DNA from: CAYRVX01 sp964642165
GTDB lineage: Bacteria > Planctomycetota > Phycisphaerae > SM23-33
Direction of reading: 5' to 3'
Assembly: GCA_964642165.1 (NCBI GenBank)
Contig: CAZXOC010000149.1
Span: 1-17,693 of the forward strand
Length of the DNA: 17,693 nucleotides
In this document: one piece after another, positions 7,550 to 14,084 of the stretch
Numbering within the stretch: the stretch's first letter is position 1
Layout of the letters: each line of letters opens with the position of its first letter
Made by a program: the position numbers and the translations under genes
The notes under the pieces: model-generated
What the model saw: only the letters and a program-made list of their open reading frames with translations
Told to the model about the DNA's origin: nothing
Databases searched by the model: none

Positions 7550-8653
7550 ATGAATGCGATCGAGCGCCTGCGCGCGACGTACGAGCTTCGCCCGGTGGAC
7601 CGGCTGGTCCGGCGGGAGTTCTACATCTGGCCCGAGGCGATCGACCGCTGGCAGCGCGAGGGCATGCCCGAGGCCGCGTCCCACGCGGAGCTGTTCGGCT
7701 TCGACGAGTCCGCGCGGTCCAGCATCGGCCTGCTCGGCTGGTGCGAGCCGGCCTTCGTGCCCGCGATGGCCGAGGCGGTCCTCGAGGAGACCGACGAGTA
7801 CCAGGTCATCCGCGACAACGCCGGGCGTACGGTGAAGGTCTTCCGGGGTAGGCGCCACGGCTTCATGCCCACCTACCTCAAGCACGCCGTGACGTGCGAG
7901 AGGGACTGGCTCGAGGACATCGCCCCGCTGCTGTCGCCGGAGACACCCCAGCGTTGGCAGGGGCTGGAGGACCGGCGCGACAGGCTGAAGGCCGCCGCCT
8001 CCGCCGGCAAGATGATCGTGCTCGGCGGCATCGGCGGGTACATGTACCTCCGCGCCCTCGTCGGGCCGGAGGAGATCTGCTACCTGTTCGTCGACGACCC
8101 CGGGCTCGTCCACCGGATGATGCGGGCGTGGCTGGCGCTGGCGGATGCCGTCGCCGCCTGGGCCCAGCAGTTCGTCGAGATCGACGAGGTCTTCCTCGCC
8201 GAGGACATCTGCTACAACCACGGGCTGCTCATCAGCCCCCGCATGGTGCGGGAGTTCCTCTGGCCATATTACCGCCGGCTCCTGGCGGGCGTCCGCTCGC
8301 GGCAGCCCCGCCGGAAGGTCTACTTCCAGCTCGACACCGACGGCAACTGCGAGGAGGCCATCGACCTGTACCGCGAGATCGGCATGGACGTGATGAGCCC
8401 GTTCGAGGTCGCGGCGGGGAACGACGTGGTCGAGATCGGCCGGAAGCACGAGGACCTGGTGATCCTCGGCGGCATCGACAAGCGGGTGCTGGCGTCGGGC
8501 CCCGAGGCGATCGACGAGCACCTGCGCCACATCCTGCCGGCCATGGTCGCCCGCGGGGGGTACGTGCCCACCTGCGACCACGGCGTGCCGGACAACGTGT
8601 CCTACCGGGACTACATGTACTACCGCCGGCGAGTGATGGAAATGGACCACTAA
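7550..8653 (+). CDS. Uroporphyrinogen decarboxylase (URO-D)-family protein, probable methyltransferase-like
   Basis: 367 residues, cytoplasmic, no signal. The protein has the TIM-barrel URO-D superfamily pattern: a central G-G-I-G-G-Y segment (159-163), A-E-D-I-C-Y-N (218-223), Y-F-Q-L-D-T-D-G-N (258-266), S-P-F-E-V-A-A-G-N (283-291), an I-L-G-G-I-D strand (305-310) and a C-terminal T-C-D-H-G-V-P (341-347). Cys342 and His344 lie where MtaA-type methyltransferases of this superfamily often bind zinc; that assignment is an inference. It lacks the arginine-rich N-terminal signature of true HemE enzymes, so heme synthesis is unlikely. PVC bacteria carry many such paralogs of unknown substrate, some thought to be corrinoid-dependent. 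The ATG at 7550 follows GAAGG (7536-7540). It is divergent from sulfatase 2 and 53 bases upstream of the CNT transporter, probably co-transcribed with it. Confidence 0.85.
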   Translation: MNAIERLRATYELRPVDRLVRREFYIWPEAIDRWQREGMPEAASHAELFGFDESARSSIGLLGWCEPAFVPAMAEAVLEETDEYQVIRDNAGRTVKVFRGRRHGFMPTYLKHAVTCERDWLEDIAPLLSPETPQRWQGLEDRRDRLKAAASAGKMIVLGGIGGYMYLRALVGPEEICYLFVDDPGLVHRMMRAWLALADAVAAWAQQFVEIDEVFLAEDICYNHGLLISPRMVREFLWPYYRRLLAGVRSRQPRRKVYFQLDTDGNCEEAIDLYREIGMDVMSPFEVAAGNDVVEIGRKHEDLVILGGIDKRVLASGPEAIDEHLRHILPAMVARGGYVPTCDHGVPDNVSYRDYMYYRRRVMEMDH

Positions 8654-8706
8654 GCCGCCGGCGCCGAAGGCGGAGAGCGGGTCGCCGCGAGCGGGACGCG
8701 GAAGCG

Positions 8707-10305
8707 ATGGACATCTACAACCTCGTGAGCCTGGCGGGCCTGTTCGTGCTGATCGGCGTGGCCTGGGCGTTGTCGGCCGACCGGAGGCGGATGAACGTCC
8801 GCGCGATCGGCTGGGGCGTGGGGCTCCAGTTGGCCCTCGGCGCGCTGGTGTTCTGGCTGCCGTACAGCCGCGACTCGTTCCGCTGGCTCAACGACGTCGT
8901 CGTGAACGTGCTGACCACCGCGCAGGAGGGGCAGAAGTTTCTCTTCGGGCGCCTGGCGCTCCAGCCGGGGCAGACCGGGCCCAAGGGCGAGACCTCGCTG
9001 GGCTTCTTCCTGGCCATCCAGGCGCTGCCCGTGATCATCTTCTTCTCGGCGGTGATGGCCCTGCTGTACCACTGGCGGATCATGCCCCGGATCATCCGCG
9101 CCTTCGCCTGGGTCTTCACCCGCCTGATGCGGGTCAGCGGGGCCGAGAGCCTCTGCGCGGCCAGCAACATCTTCGTCGGCATCGAGTCGGCCACGACCGT
9201 CCGCCCCTACCTCGAGCGGATGACCCGCTCGGAGCTCTGCACGATCCTGACGGCGGGCATGGCGACCGTGGCGTCGAGCACGATGGCCGTCTACGTCTTC
9301 TACCTGAAGGACGTCTTCGACGGCATCGCGGGGCACCTGATCTCGGCGTCGATCCTGTCGGCCCCGGCGGCGATCGTCATGTCGAAGGTCCTGCTGCCGG
9401 AGCGCGGCGAGCCGATCACGCTCGGGCGCACCGTCCAGCCGGAGGTCGAGCGGTACTCCGGTGCCATCGACGCGATCATCGCCGGGGCGACGGCCGGCGT
9501 GAAGCTCGTGGTGGGCATCTGCGCCCTGCTGATCGCGTTCCTGGGGATCCTCGCCGTGATCGACCTGGCGCTGGGCGCCCTCGGCGGGTGGCTTGCGGGG
9601 CAGCTCGGGTGGGCGTGGGCCTCGCAGCTCTCGCTGATCTGGCTGCTGGGCCAGGTCTTCCGCCCGATCGCGGCGCTGATCGGCGTGCCGTGGTCCGATG
9701 CGCGGCTCGCGGGCGAGTTGCTCGGGCGGCGCCTGGTGGCCACCGAGTTGCCGAGCTACGAGTCGCTGGCGGAGTTGATGAACGCCGGGGCGTTCCGCCA
9801 TCCGCGAAGCGCCGTGGTGATCGCGTATGCCCTGTGCGGCTTTGCGCACGTGGCGTCGCTGGCGATCTTCGTGGGGGGCATCGCGGCGCTGGTGCCCTCG
9901 CGGCGGAAGGACCTGGCCGCCGTCGGGCCGCGGGCGCTGCTGGCGGCGACGCTGGCCTGCCTCATGACCGGCGCGGTGGCGGGCACGTTCTTCATCGCGC
10001 AGGCGCCGGGGAAGGGGGCGAGCCGGCCCGCGCCTCCGTCAAGGCCGGCATCCTCGCCGTCGACCACGGACGCGGCCGGGCGGCCGGGCGCCGCGAGCCG
10101 CCGAGTCGCCTACGCATCGGTCCCCTTGGTGTCTTCGGGCCCCCGCGAGCCGCGAAGTGCCTTGCCGCCGTCGGGGCGAGGCGGGACGATCGCCTTGGAG
10201 CCGACCTGCGCCGTCGCGCAGAGCTTCATGCACTGCTCGACGGACAGGTCCACCTCCACGATGTGCTTGGGGGACACCAGCAGCGTCGGGCCGCCGATCA
10301 TGTAG
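8707..10305 (+). CDS. Concentrative nucleoside transporter (CNT/NupC)-family permease with extended C-terminus
   Basis: 532 residues against about 400-430 for bacterial CNT proteins. The family is an inner-membrane cation-coupled importer. Family landmarks are clear: an N-terminal helix pair (GLFVLIGVAWALSADRR), the ALPVIIFFSA segment (107-116), V-G-I-E-S-A-T-T-V-R-P-Y-L (157-169), the ISASILSAPAA hairpin (212-222), T-E-L-P-S-Y (346-351), A-L-C-G-F-A-H-V-A-S (375-384), and T-G-A-V-A-G-T-F (421-428). Three binding motifs differ from classical nucleoside carriers: GQTEAP is replaced by one-residue-shorter GIESA, NEFVAY by TELPSY, and GFANFSS by GFAHVAS. Glu160 and Glu347 remain. The recognisable domain ends near 433. 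The last 99 residues are Ser/Pro/Arg-rich and about two thirds of them lie antisense to the next gene; no stop occurs earlier in any forward frame. The ATG at 8707 has only a weak GGAAG site. The substrate may not be a nucleoside. Confidence 0.87.
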   Translation: MDIYNLVSLAGLFVLIGVAWALSADRRRMNVRAIGWGVGLQLALGALVFWLPYSRDSFRWLNDVVVNVLTTAQEGQKFLFGRLALQPGQTGPKGETSLGFFLAIQALPVIIFFSAVMALLYHWRIMPRIIRAFAWVFTRLMRVSGAESLCAASNIFVGIESATTVRPYLERMTRSELCTILTAGMATVASSTMAVYVFYLKDVFDGIAGHLISASILSAPAAIVMSKVLLPERGEPITLGRTVQPEVERYSGAIDAIIAGATAGVKLVVGICALLIAFLGILAVIDLALGALGGWLAGQLGWAWASQLSLIWLLGQVFRPIAALIGVPWSDARLAGELLGRRLVATELPSYESLAELMNAGAFRHPRSAVVIAYALCGFAHVASLAIFVGGIAALVPSRRKDLAAVGPRALLAATLACLMTGAVAGTFFIAQAPGKGASRPAPPSRPASSPSTTDAAGRPGAASRRVAYASVPLVSSGPREPRSALPPSGRGGTIALEPTCAVAQSFMHCSTDRSTSTMCLGDTSSVGPPIM

Positions 10306-11201
10306 CTCAGCGGCAGGTAGACCGAGACCTTGCGGTTGGGGTCGTTCTCCGGCAGGCCGAGCGGGTTCTCGTTGGTCAGCACCCCCAGGAAGGCCATGTC
10401 CGAGCCCGGCCGGTTGTACTGCACCACGCGCCCCATCCGCCGGGACTCGCCACCGAAGAGCTTCATCAGGTCGCGGACCGATTCGTAGATGGTCTTGACG
10501 CCCGGCACGTGGGTGACCAGCCGTTCCAGCAGGCCGAAGACGCCTCGGAACAACCACAGGTGCGTCAGCAGGCCGACCAGGTAGATGATGCCCAGGAGGA
10601 TCAGCGCGCCGATGCCCCGGGTGCGTTCCTCCTGGTTGTCCGGGACGTCGGCGCCCAGTCGGCCGAGGGCCTCGAAGCCCAGGTTGTCCAGCCACGCGCC
10701 CACCGACCAGATCACCCAGGCCGTGATCGCCAGCGGCACGAGGATCAGCGCCCCGGCGAAGAAGATGCGGACCTGGCGGTTGACGGCCCGGCGCCATCGG
10801 CCTCCCTCCGGCCGGGGGGGCGCAGGAACACCGCCGGCCTCGCCCGGCTGGTCGAAGGCCAGCAGGCCCCGTTCCACGTCGGGCGCGAAGCGCAGCACGG
10901 CGTCCAGGCGGGTGAGCTGGAAGATCCGGAACAGGTTCGGCGCGACGCCGCAGAGGACGACCTGGCCGCCGATGTTGTCCGCCTTCTTGCGGAGGGCGAC
11001 CAGCGCGCCGAGCACCTGCGACGCCAGCATCCGCACGGCGCTGAAGTCCAGCAGGAGCTTGGTGCGCCGCTCCTCGTCGACCAGACGGTACAGGTCGTCC
11101 GCAATGCGCTGCGCGGTGCCGGCGTCCACGACCGGCGTGTGACGGAAGTCGACGACCGTCACGTCCTGGACCTGGGAGATGATCAAGCCGGAGTCTGGCA
11201 T
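10110..11201 (-). CDS. STAS-DUF502 fusion membrane protein
   Basis: 363 residues. The N-terminal part (about 8-118) is a STAS domain like anti-sigma factor antagonists: V-T-V-V-D-F (14-19), then L-L-L-D-F-S-A-V-R (49-57), with Ser61 at the position phosphorylated in SpoIIAA. After a Pro/Gly-rich linker (120-135) comes a DUF502 domain: two membrane helices (about 144-168 and 197-217), then VPGVKTIYESVRDLMKLF (232-249), the G-R-V-V-Q-Y region and LPLSYMIGGPTLLVSP (296-311). DUF502 is normally a stand-alone protein of about 200 residues, related to plant LIKE-COV proteins; its biochemical role is unknown. The ATG at 11201 is preferred over a GTG at 11222 because AAGGTGAGG lies just upstream. It follows the single-domain STAS gene by 42 bases on the same strand and overlaps the convergent transporter ORF by 196 bases. 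A signal-responsive membrane role is inferred. Confidence 0.88.
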   Translation of the reverse strand: MPDSGLIISQVQDVTVVDFRHTPVVDAGTAQRIADDLYRLVDEERRTKLLLDFSAVRMLASQVLGALVALRKKADNIGGQVVLCGVAPNLFRIFQLTRLDAVLRFAPDVERGLLAFDQPGEAGGVPAPPRPEGGRWRRAVNRQVRIFFAGALILVPLAITAWVIWSVGAWLDNLGFEALGRLGADVPDNQEERTRGIGALILLGIIYLVGLLTHLWLFRGVFGLLERLVTHVPGVKTIYESVRDLMKLFGGESRRMGRVVQYNRPGSDMAFLGVLTNENPLGLPENDPNRKVSVYLPLSYMIGGPTLLVSPKHIVEVDLSVEQCMKLCATAQVGSKAIVPPRPDGGKALRGSRGPEDTKGTDA

Positions 11202-11243
11202 CGTCCTCACCTTCGCGGCCACGTTTCGTGCGGCCCTCGGGTC

Positions 11244-11612
11244 TCAGGCTTCGCCCACTTCGCCGAGCAGCGCCATGGCCTTGTCCTGGTCCTCGGCGAG
11301 GGTCAGCATGCGGTCGAGCTGCGTCACGCGGAAGAGTCGGCTCAGGTCCCCCCGCAGGCCGCAGACCACCACCTTCCCGTTGCCGGCGTCGGCCCGCTTG
11401 CTCATCTCCACCAGGATCCCGAGCATCCGCGAGGCCAGGAACCGCACCGCCGAGAAGTCGACGATGATCCGCGGCGGCGGCGGGGCGTCCGCCAGGCGCA
11501 GGAGGTCCTTCGCCATGGACTGGGACGTGGAGATGTCCAGGACGACCGCCGACGCGAACGTCACGACGGTCACCTCCTGCATCTTCGAGACGTCAAAGCC
11601 CTGCCCGGACAT
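11244..11612 (-). CDS. Stand-alone STAS-domain protein (anti-sigma factor antagonist-like)
   Basis: 122 residues, a single soluble STAS domain. V-T-V-V-T-F (14-19) begins the fold. The D-F-S-A-V-R-F-L-A-S block (52-61) carries Ser61 at the SpoIIAA/RsbV phosphorylation position, followed by K-V-V-V-C-G-L (80-86) and an LFRVTQLDRML helix (93-103). In known systems such proteins free a sigma factor by binding its anti-sigma kinase. No RsbW/SpoIIAB kinase, PP2C phosphatase or sigma gene is in the window. The ATG at 11612 has a strong AAGGAG site six bases upstream. The domain is very similar to the N-terminus of the STAS-DUF502 protein immediately downstream, and the serine falls at residue 61 in both, indicating tandem duplication. 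The two may act together or compete for one partner. Confidence 0.9.
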   Translation of the reverse strand: MSGQGFDVSKMQEVTVVTFASAVVLDISTSQSMAKDLLRLADAPPPPRIIVDFSAVRFLASRMLGILVEMSKRADAGNGKVVVCGLRGDLSRLFRVTQLDRMLTLAEDQDKAMALLGEVGEA

Positions 11613-11695
11613 CGACAGCTCCTTCGTTCCGGCCGGACGGCGCCGCCGCTCGCCGTCCGCGGCGCAGCGCCCGGCGGCATTGTAGGTGGTCGCCC

Positions 11696-11720
11696 GGCGG
11701 TTTGGGACCCAAAAACCGCC
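11696..11720 (-). terminator. Hairpin between the DUF2617-like gene and the STAS gene
   Basis: GGCGGTTTGGG (11696-11706) faces CCCAAAAACCGCC (11708-11720), a near-perfect stem with two extra A bases. It lies 64 bases past the DUF2617-like stop on the minus strand. No U-run follows, so it may be a rho-dependent stop, a processing site or an operator. A TACAAT on the minus strand follows about 15 bases downstream and could be a -10 for the STAS pair, but no good -35 pairs with it. Confidence 0.35.
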
Positions 11721-11783
11721 GCCCGCCGCGCGGCGGGGAAGCAGGGCGTCCCCCGGCCTGCGAGGCCCGGGCTCTGCGCCCGC

Positions 11784-12326
11784 TCAGGAGAGCTCGAAGA
11801 TCGACTGCGTCCGGACGATCGTCAGCTCGCCGGGGAAGGCGTGGAAGGCGAAGACGTGCAGCCCGTTGGGCTTGGCGTCGTAGTCGATGAAGGTGAACGG
11901 GGTCAGCGAGTGGCTCATCCACATCGGGAACGGCACGAAGAGCCCCCGCTGGGCGCCCAGGCGAGCCAGCTCGTGGTGGGTCTTGGAGTACACGGCCGGG
12001 CTCATCCGCTCGACCTGGAAGCTCATCATGTAGTTGATTTCCTCGGCGCGCTTGCGCTCGTGGTCGCGCTCGCCGCGGAAGGGCAGCTCCAGCAGTTGCC
12101 CGCGCTGCGGCAGGATGTTGTCGGCGTCGGCGGTCACCTCCACCAGCGAGCAGCGGTCGCGGTAGAACCCGATGACGTGCGTGCATCCCGTGACCCAGAT
12201 CTGCGCCTCGTAGCCGTTCTTGATGATGTGGTGGTCGTGGTAGATCTCGAACAGCTCCGGGTGGAGCGGCCTCTCGTAGAGGAAGAAACGCAACGATCCA
12301 ACGCTTTGCTTCTGGCCGAGGTCCAT
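11784..12326 (-). CDS. Conserved hypothetical protein, DUF2617-like
   Basis: 180 residues, soluble, no signal or membrane segment. Visible features are an N-terminal FFLYERPLHPELFEIY segment, IWVTGCTHVIGFY (43-55), L-P-Q-R-G-Q-L-L-E-L-P-F-R-G-E (72-86), MMSFQVERMS (99-108), G-L-F-V-P-F-P-M-W-M (127-136) and a C-terminal FHAFPGELTIVRTQSIFEL. The pattern resembles DUF2617 proteins as I recall them; this is recall, not a search result. Histidines are numerous (HPELF, HDHH, GCTH, THHE, FHAF), so metal binding is conceivable but unproven. The ATG at 12326 is chosen over a GTG at 12332 because TAGGAG lies 8 bases before the ATG but only 2 before the GTG. A strong promoter lies directly upstream (12357-12385). 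The STAS pair follows on the same strand after 171 bases with a hairpin between, so co-transcription is uncertain. Function unknown. Confidence 0.8.
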   Translation of the reverse strand: MDLGQKQSVGSLRFFLYERPLHPELFEIYHDHHIIKNGYEAQIWVTGCTHVIGFYRDRCSLVEVTADADNILPQRGQLLELPFRGERDHERKRAEEINYMMSFQVERMSPAVYSKTHHELARLGAQRGLFVPFPMWMSHSLTPFTFIDYDAKPNGLHVFAFHAFPGELTIVRTQSIFELS

Positions 12327-12356
12327 CGGCACGGCTCCTACTGCACTACCACACCG

Positions 12357-12385
12357 ATTATACCACGGCTCGCCCGAGCGGAGAA
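12357..12385 (-). promoter_or_regulatory. Sigma70-type promoter with extended -10 for the DUF2617-like gene
   Basis: On the minus strand TGGTATAAT (12365 down to 12357) is a perfect -10 hexamer with an extended TG element. A weak -35 TTCTCC (12380-12385) lies 17 bases upstream. The -10 ends about 30 bases before the ATG at 12326, leaving a leader of roughly 24 bases that holds TAGGAG. In this GC-rich window a perfect TATAAT so placed is unlikely by chance. Confidence 0.6.
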
Positions 12386-12440
12386 CCGGGTGCTGAGGCG
12401 CTTCTGCGTGCGGGGAAGATGTCGGTCCCCCCTCCGGGCC

Positions 12441-12457
12441 CCGGGGCCCTGCCCCGG
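12441..12457 (-). terminator. GC-rich hairpin after the glycan operon
   Basis: CCGGGGC (12441-12447), a three-base loop and GCCCCGG (12451-12457) form a perfect 7-bp GC stem 16 bases past the DUF2062 stop. It overlaps a 14-bp perfect palindrome, GGGCCCCGGGGCCC (12436-12449), so alternative folds exist. No U-run follows, so intrinsic termination is not certain. Its position suits the end of the four-gene operon. Confidence 0.4.
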
Positions 12458-12473
12458 CGAGCAGACCGCGCCG

Positions 12474-13028
12474 TCACTCGCCCGTGCCGTCGGCGACCTG
12501 GGGCTCCCGCCCCAAACTGCGCCCCGGGTGCTTGCGGTGCCAGTGCCGGCGATAGCGGGTCACGCCCCAACGGGTCAGGAAGTAGCACAGCGCCCCGAGA
12601 GCCGCCCCGACGAGGACGCTGCCGACCCACAGCGAGACGAAGACGCTCACCCCCGCGTCCCACAGGCCCCGGAAGAAGCTCAGCAAGTCCCCCGTCGCCA
12701 TGTTCTGGCAGAGCTTGCCGAGAAGGGCGATGATGTCGACGCGTTCCTGACGCAGCAGCGCGCTGCCCAGCCAGTAGCTCGGGAAGTACACGGGCACCAG
12801 CGTGAACGGGTTGGAGATCCACGCCAGCGGCACGCCCACCACCTTGTTCGCGCCGAACAGGGCGCACATCGCCACGGTCAGCACCATCTGGAACCCGATC
12901 GTCGGCGTCCACGTGACGAAGATGCCGATCGCCACCCCCAGGGCGATGCGGTGCGGCGTGTCGTTCACGTGCAGAATGCGGTATACGACGAACCGCTTCA
13001 CCCGGTTGAGAACGTATCGGACCGGCAT
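12474..13028 (-). CDS. DUF2062 membrane protein
   Basis: 184 residues. The DUF2062 signature is clear: a basic amphipathic N-terminus (RYVLNRVKRFVVYRI), then P-H-R-I-A-L-G-V-A-I-G-I-F-V-T-W-T-P (25-42), G-F-Q-M-V-L (45-50), N-K-V-V-G-V-P-L-A-W-I-S-N-P (61-74), a P-V-Y-F-P-S-Y-W-L-G stretch (79-88) and a last hydrophobic segment (about 127-150) before a basic tail. About three inner-membrane segments are expected. The biochemical role is unknown; the family is often found beside lipopolysaccharide and glycosyltransferase genes. It starts 3 bases after the GT9 stop and its GGAAGTGA site overlaps that stop, indicating translational coupling. It is the last gene of the operon. Confidence 0.88.
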   Translation of the reverse strand: MPVRYVLNRVKRFVVYRILHVNDTPHRIALGVAIGIFVTWTPTIGFQMVLTVAMCALFGANKVVGVPLAWISNPFTLVPVYFPSYWLGSALLRQERVDIIALLGKLCQNMATGDLLSFFRGLWDAGVSVFVSLWVGSVLVGAALGALCYFLTRWGVTRYRRHWHRKHPGRSLGREPQVADGTGE

Positions 13029-13031
13029 GCG

Positions 13032-14084
13032 TCACTTCCGGTTGGCCAGCATCTCCTCGACCGCCGAGACCACCATCCCCGGCGCGATCGACGCCATGCA
13101 GGTTATATGGCGACAACGCCGTCGCAGGCAACCCTGACATGGCACCGGCGCGGTGAGGGCGCGGCCGCGAATCAGCGGACCGGTGCGCTCCGGACGCGTC
13201 GGCCCGATCAGCGTCAGCACGTCCGTGCCGACGGCCTGCGCGATGTGCTGGGCGGCCGAGTCGCTGCACACCACGCACGCCGCCTCGGCGATCAGGCCGA
13301 CCATCTGGGCGATGGTGGTTCGGCCGGCGAGGTTGACGGCACCGCGGCCCGCCGCGGAGGCGACCGCCGCGCACAGCGCCCGATCGGCCTGCGTGCCCAG
13401 CAGCGCGATCGGCAGGCGCCGGCTCAGGGCCGCCGTGACCGTTCGCCAGTGCCGCGCGGGGTAGCACTTGGTCTGCCAGCGCGTCGGCGGGACGAAGGCC
13501 AGGAAGTCGCTCCGGCCGGCGCCCAGCTTCCGGCGGAACGCCTCGGCGAACTCCCTGCCCGCCGGCGGAACCTCGAGCACCATGTCCTCGCGCCGCGCGT
13601 CGATTCCGAGCGCCCGCGCCAGGCCGACGTTGCGGTCGACGGTGTGCGGCCTGTCGGGCCGGTAGCGGCGCGTGTAGAACGTCCACGCCAGCTCGCGCGC
13701 GCTGCGGAAGCCTGCCCGGACGGGCGCGCCCGTCGCCAGGGCGAAGAAGCCGCTGCGGAACAGCCCCTGGAGGTCGATCACCCAGTCGAAGCCGCCGCGG
13801 CGAAGCCCCAGGAGGAACTCGCCCAGCCGCTTGCCCGCCGCGGGCGACCGCCACGCCCGCCCCAGCCGGCGACGCTCGAAGTGGATGATCTCGTCGAGCT
13901 GGCGGTCGCCCTCCAGCAGCGCCGCGCAGGCCGTGCTCAGCAGCCAACTGACGTGGGCCTCGGGGAACGTCCGGCGCAGCCCCCGCAGCACCGGCAGGGC
14001 CGTCACCACGTCGCCCAGGGCGCTGGGCTTGATGATCAGCACTCTCCTCGGCGGGGGGGGGCTCGGCGGCGTCTCGGGCGTCAT
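13032..14084 (-). CDS. Glycosyltransferase family 9 (heptosyltransferase-like)
   Basis: 350 residues, GT-B fold, cytoplasmic face of the inner membrane. It would transfer heptose or a related sugar from a nucleotide donor to a lipid-linked or core acceptor. N-terminal features are R-R-V-L-I-I-K-P-S-A-L-G-D-V-V (13-27) and D-L-Q-G-L-F-R-S-G (104-112). The C-terminal donor site shows D-S-A-A-Q-H-I-A-Q-A-V-G (275-286) and L-I-G-P-T-R-P-E-R (292-300), matching the family. Four cysteines near the C-terminus (Cys316, Cys319, Cys324, Cys329) form the cluster seen in many GT9 enzymes. The frame is open far upstream, but the first in-frame ATG (14084) that places the Rossmann strand correctly also forms an ATGA overlap with the kinase stop. 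It works in the same operon as the GT4 and the tandem kinase. The exact sugar cannot be told, so no waa name is given. Confidence 0.92.
   Translation of the reverse strand: MTPETPPSPPPPRRVLIIKPSALGDVVTALPVLRGLRRTFPEAHVSWLLSTACAALLEGDRQLDEIIHFERRRLGRAWRSPAAGKRLGEFLLGLRRGGFDWVIDLQGLFRSGFFALATGAPVRAGFRSARELAWTFYTRRYRPDRPHTVDRNVGLARALGIDARREDMVLEVPPAGREFAEAFRRKLGAGRSDFLAFVPPTRWQTKCYPARHWRTVTAALSRRLPIALLGTQADRALCAAVASAAGRGAVNLAGRTTIAQMVGLIAEAACVVCSDSAAQHIAQAVGTDVLTLIGPTRPERTGPLIRGRALTAPVPCQGCLRRRCRHITCMASIAPGMVVSAVEEMLANRK

Noticed and set aside
8650..10305. A frameshift in the CNT gene to explain its long tail.
   Set aside because: The frame is consistent through all transmembrane motifs, and neither alternative frame gives a stop near the expected end, so a single indel does not repair it.
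10110..11612. A complete Rsb/Spo-type partner-switching operon.
   Set aside because: Only STAS proteins are present; no kinase, phosphatase or sigma factor gene is found in the window.
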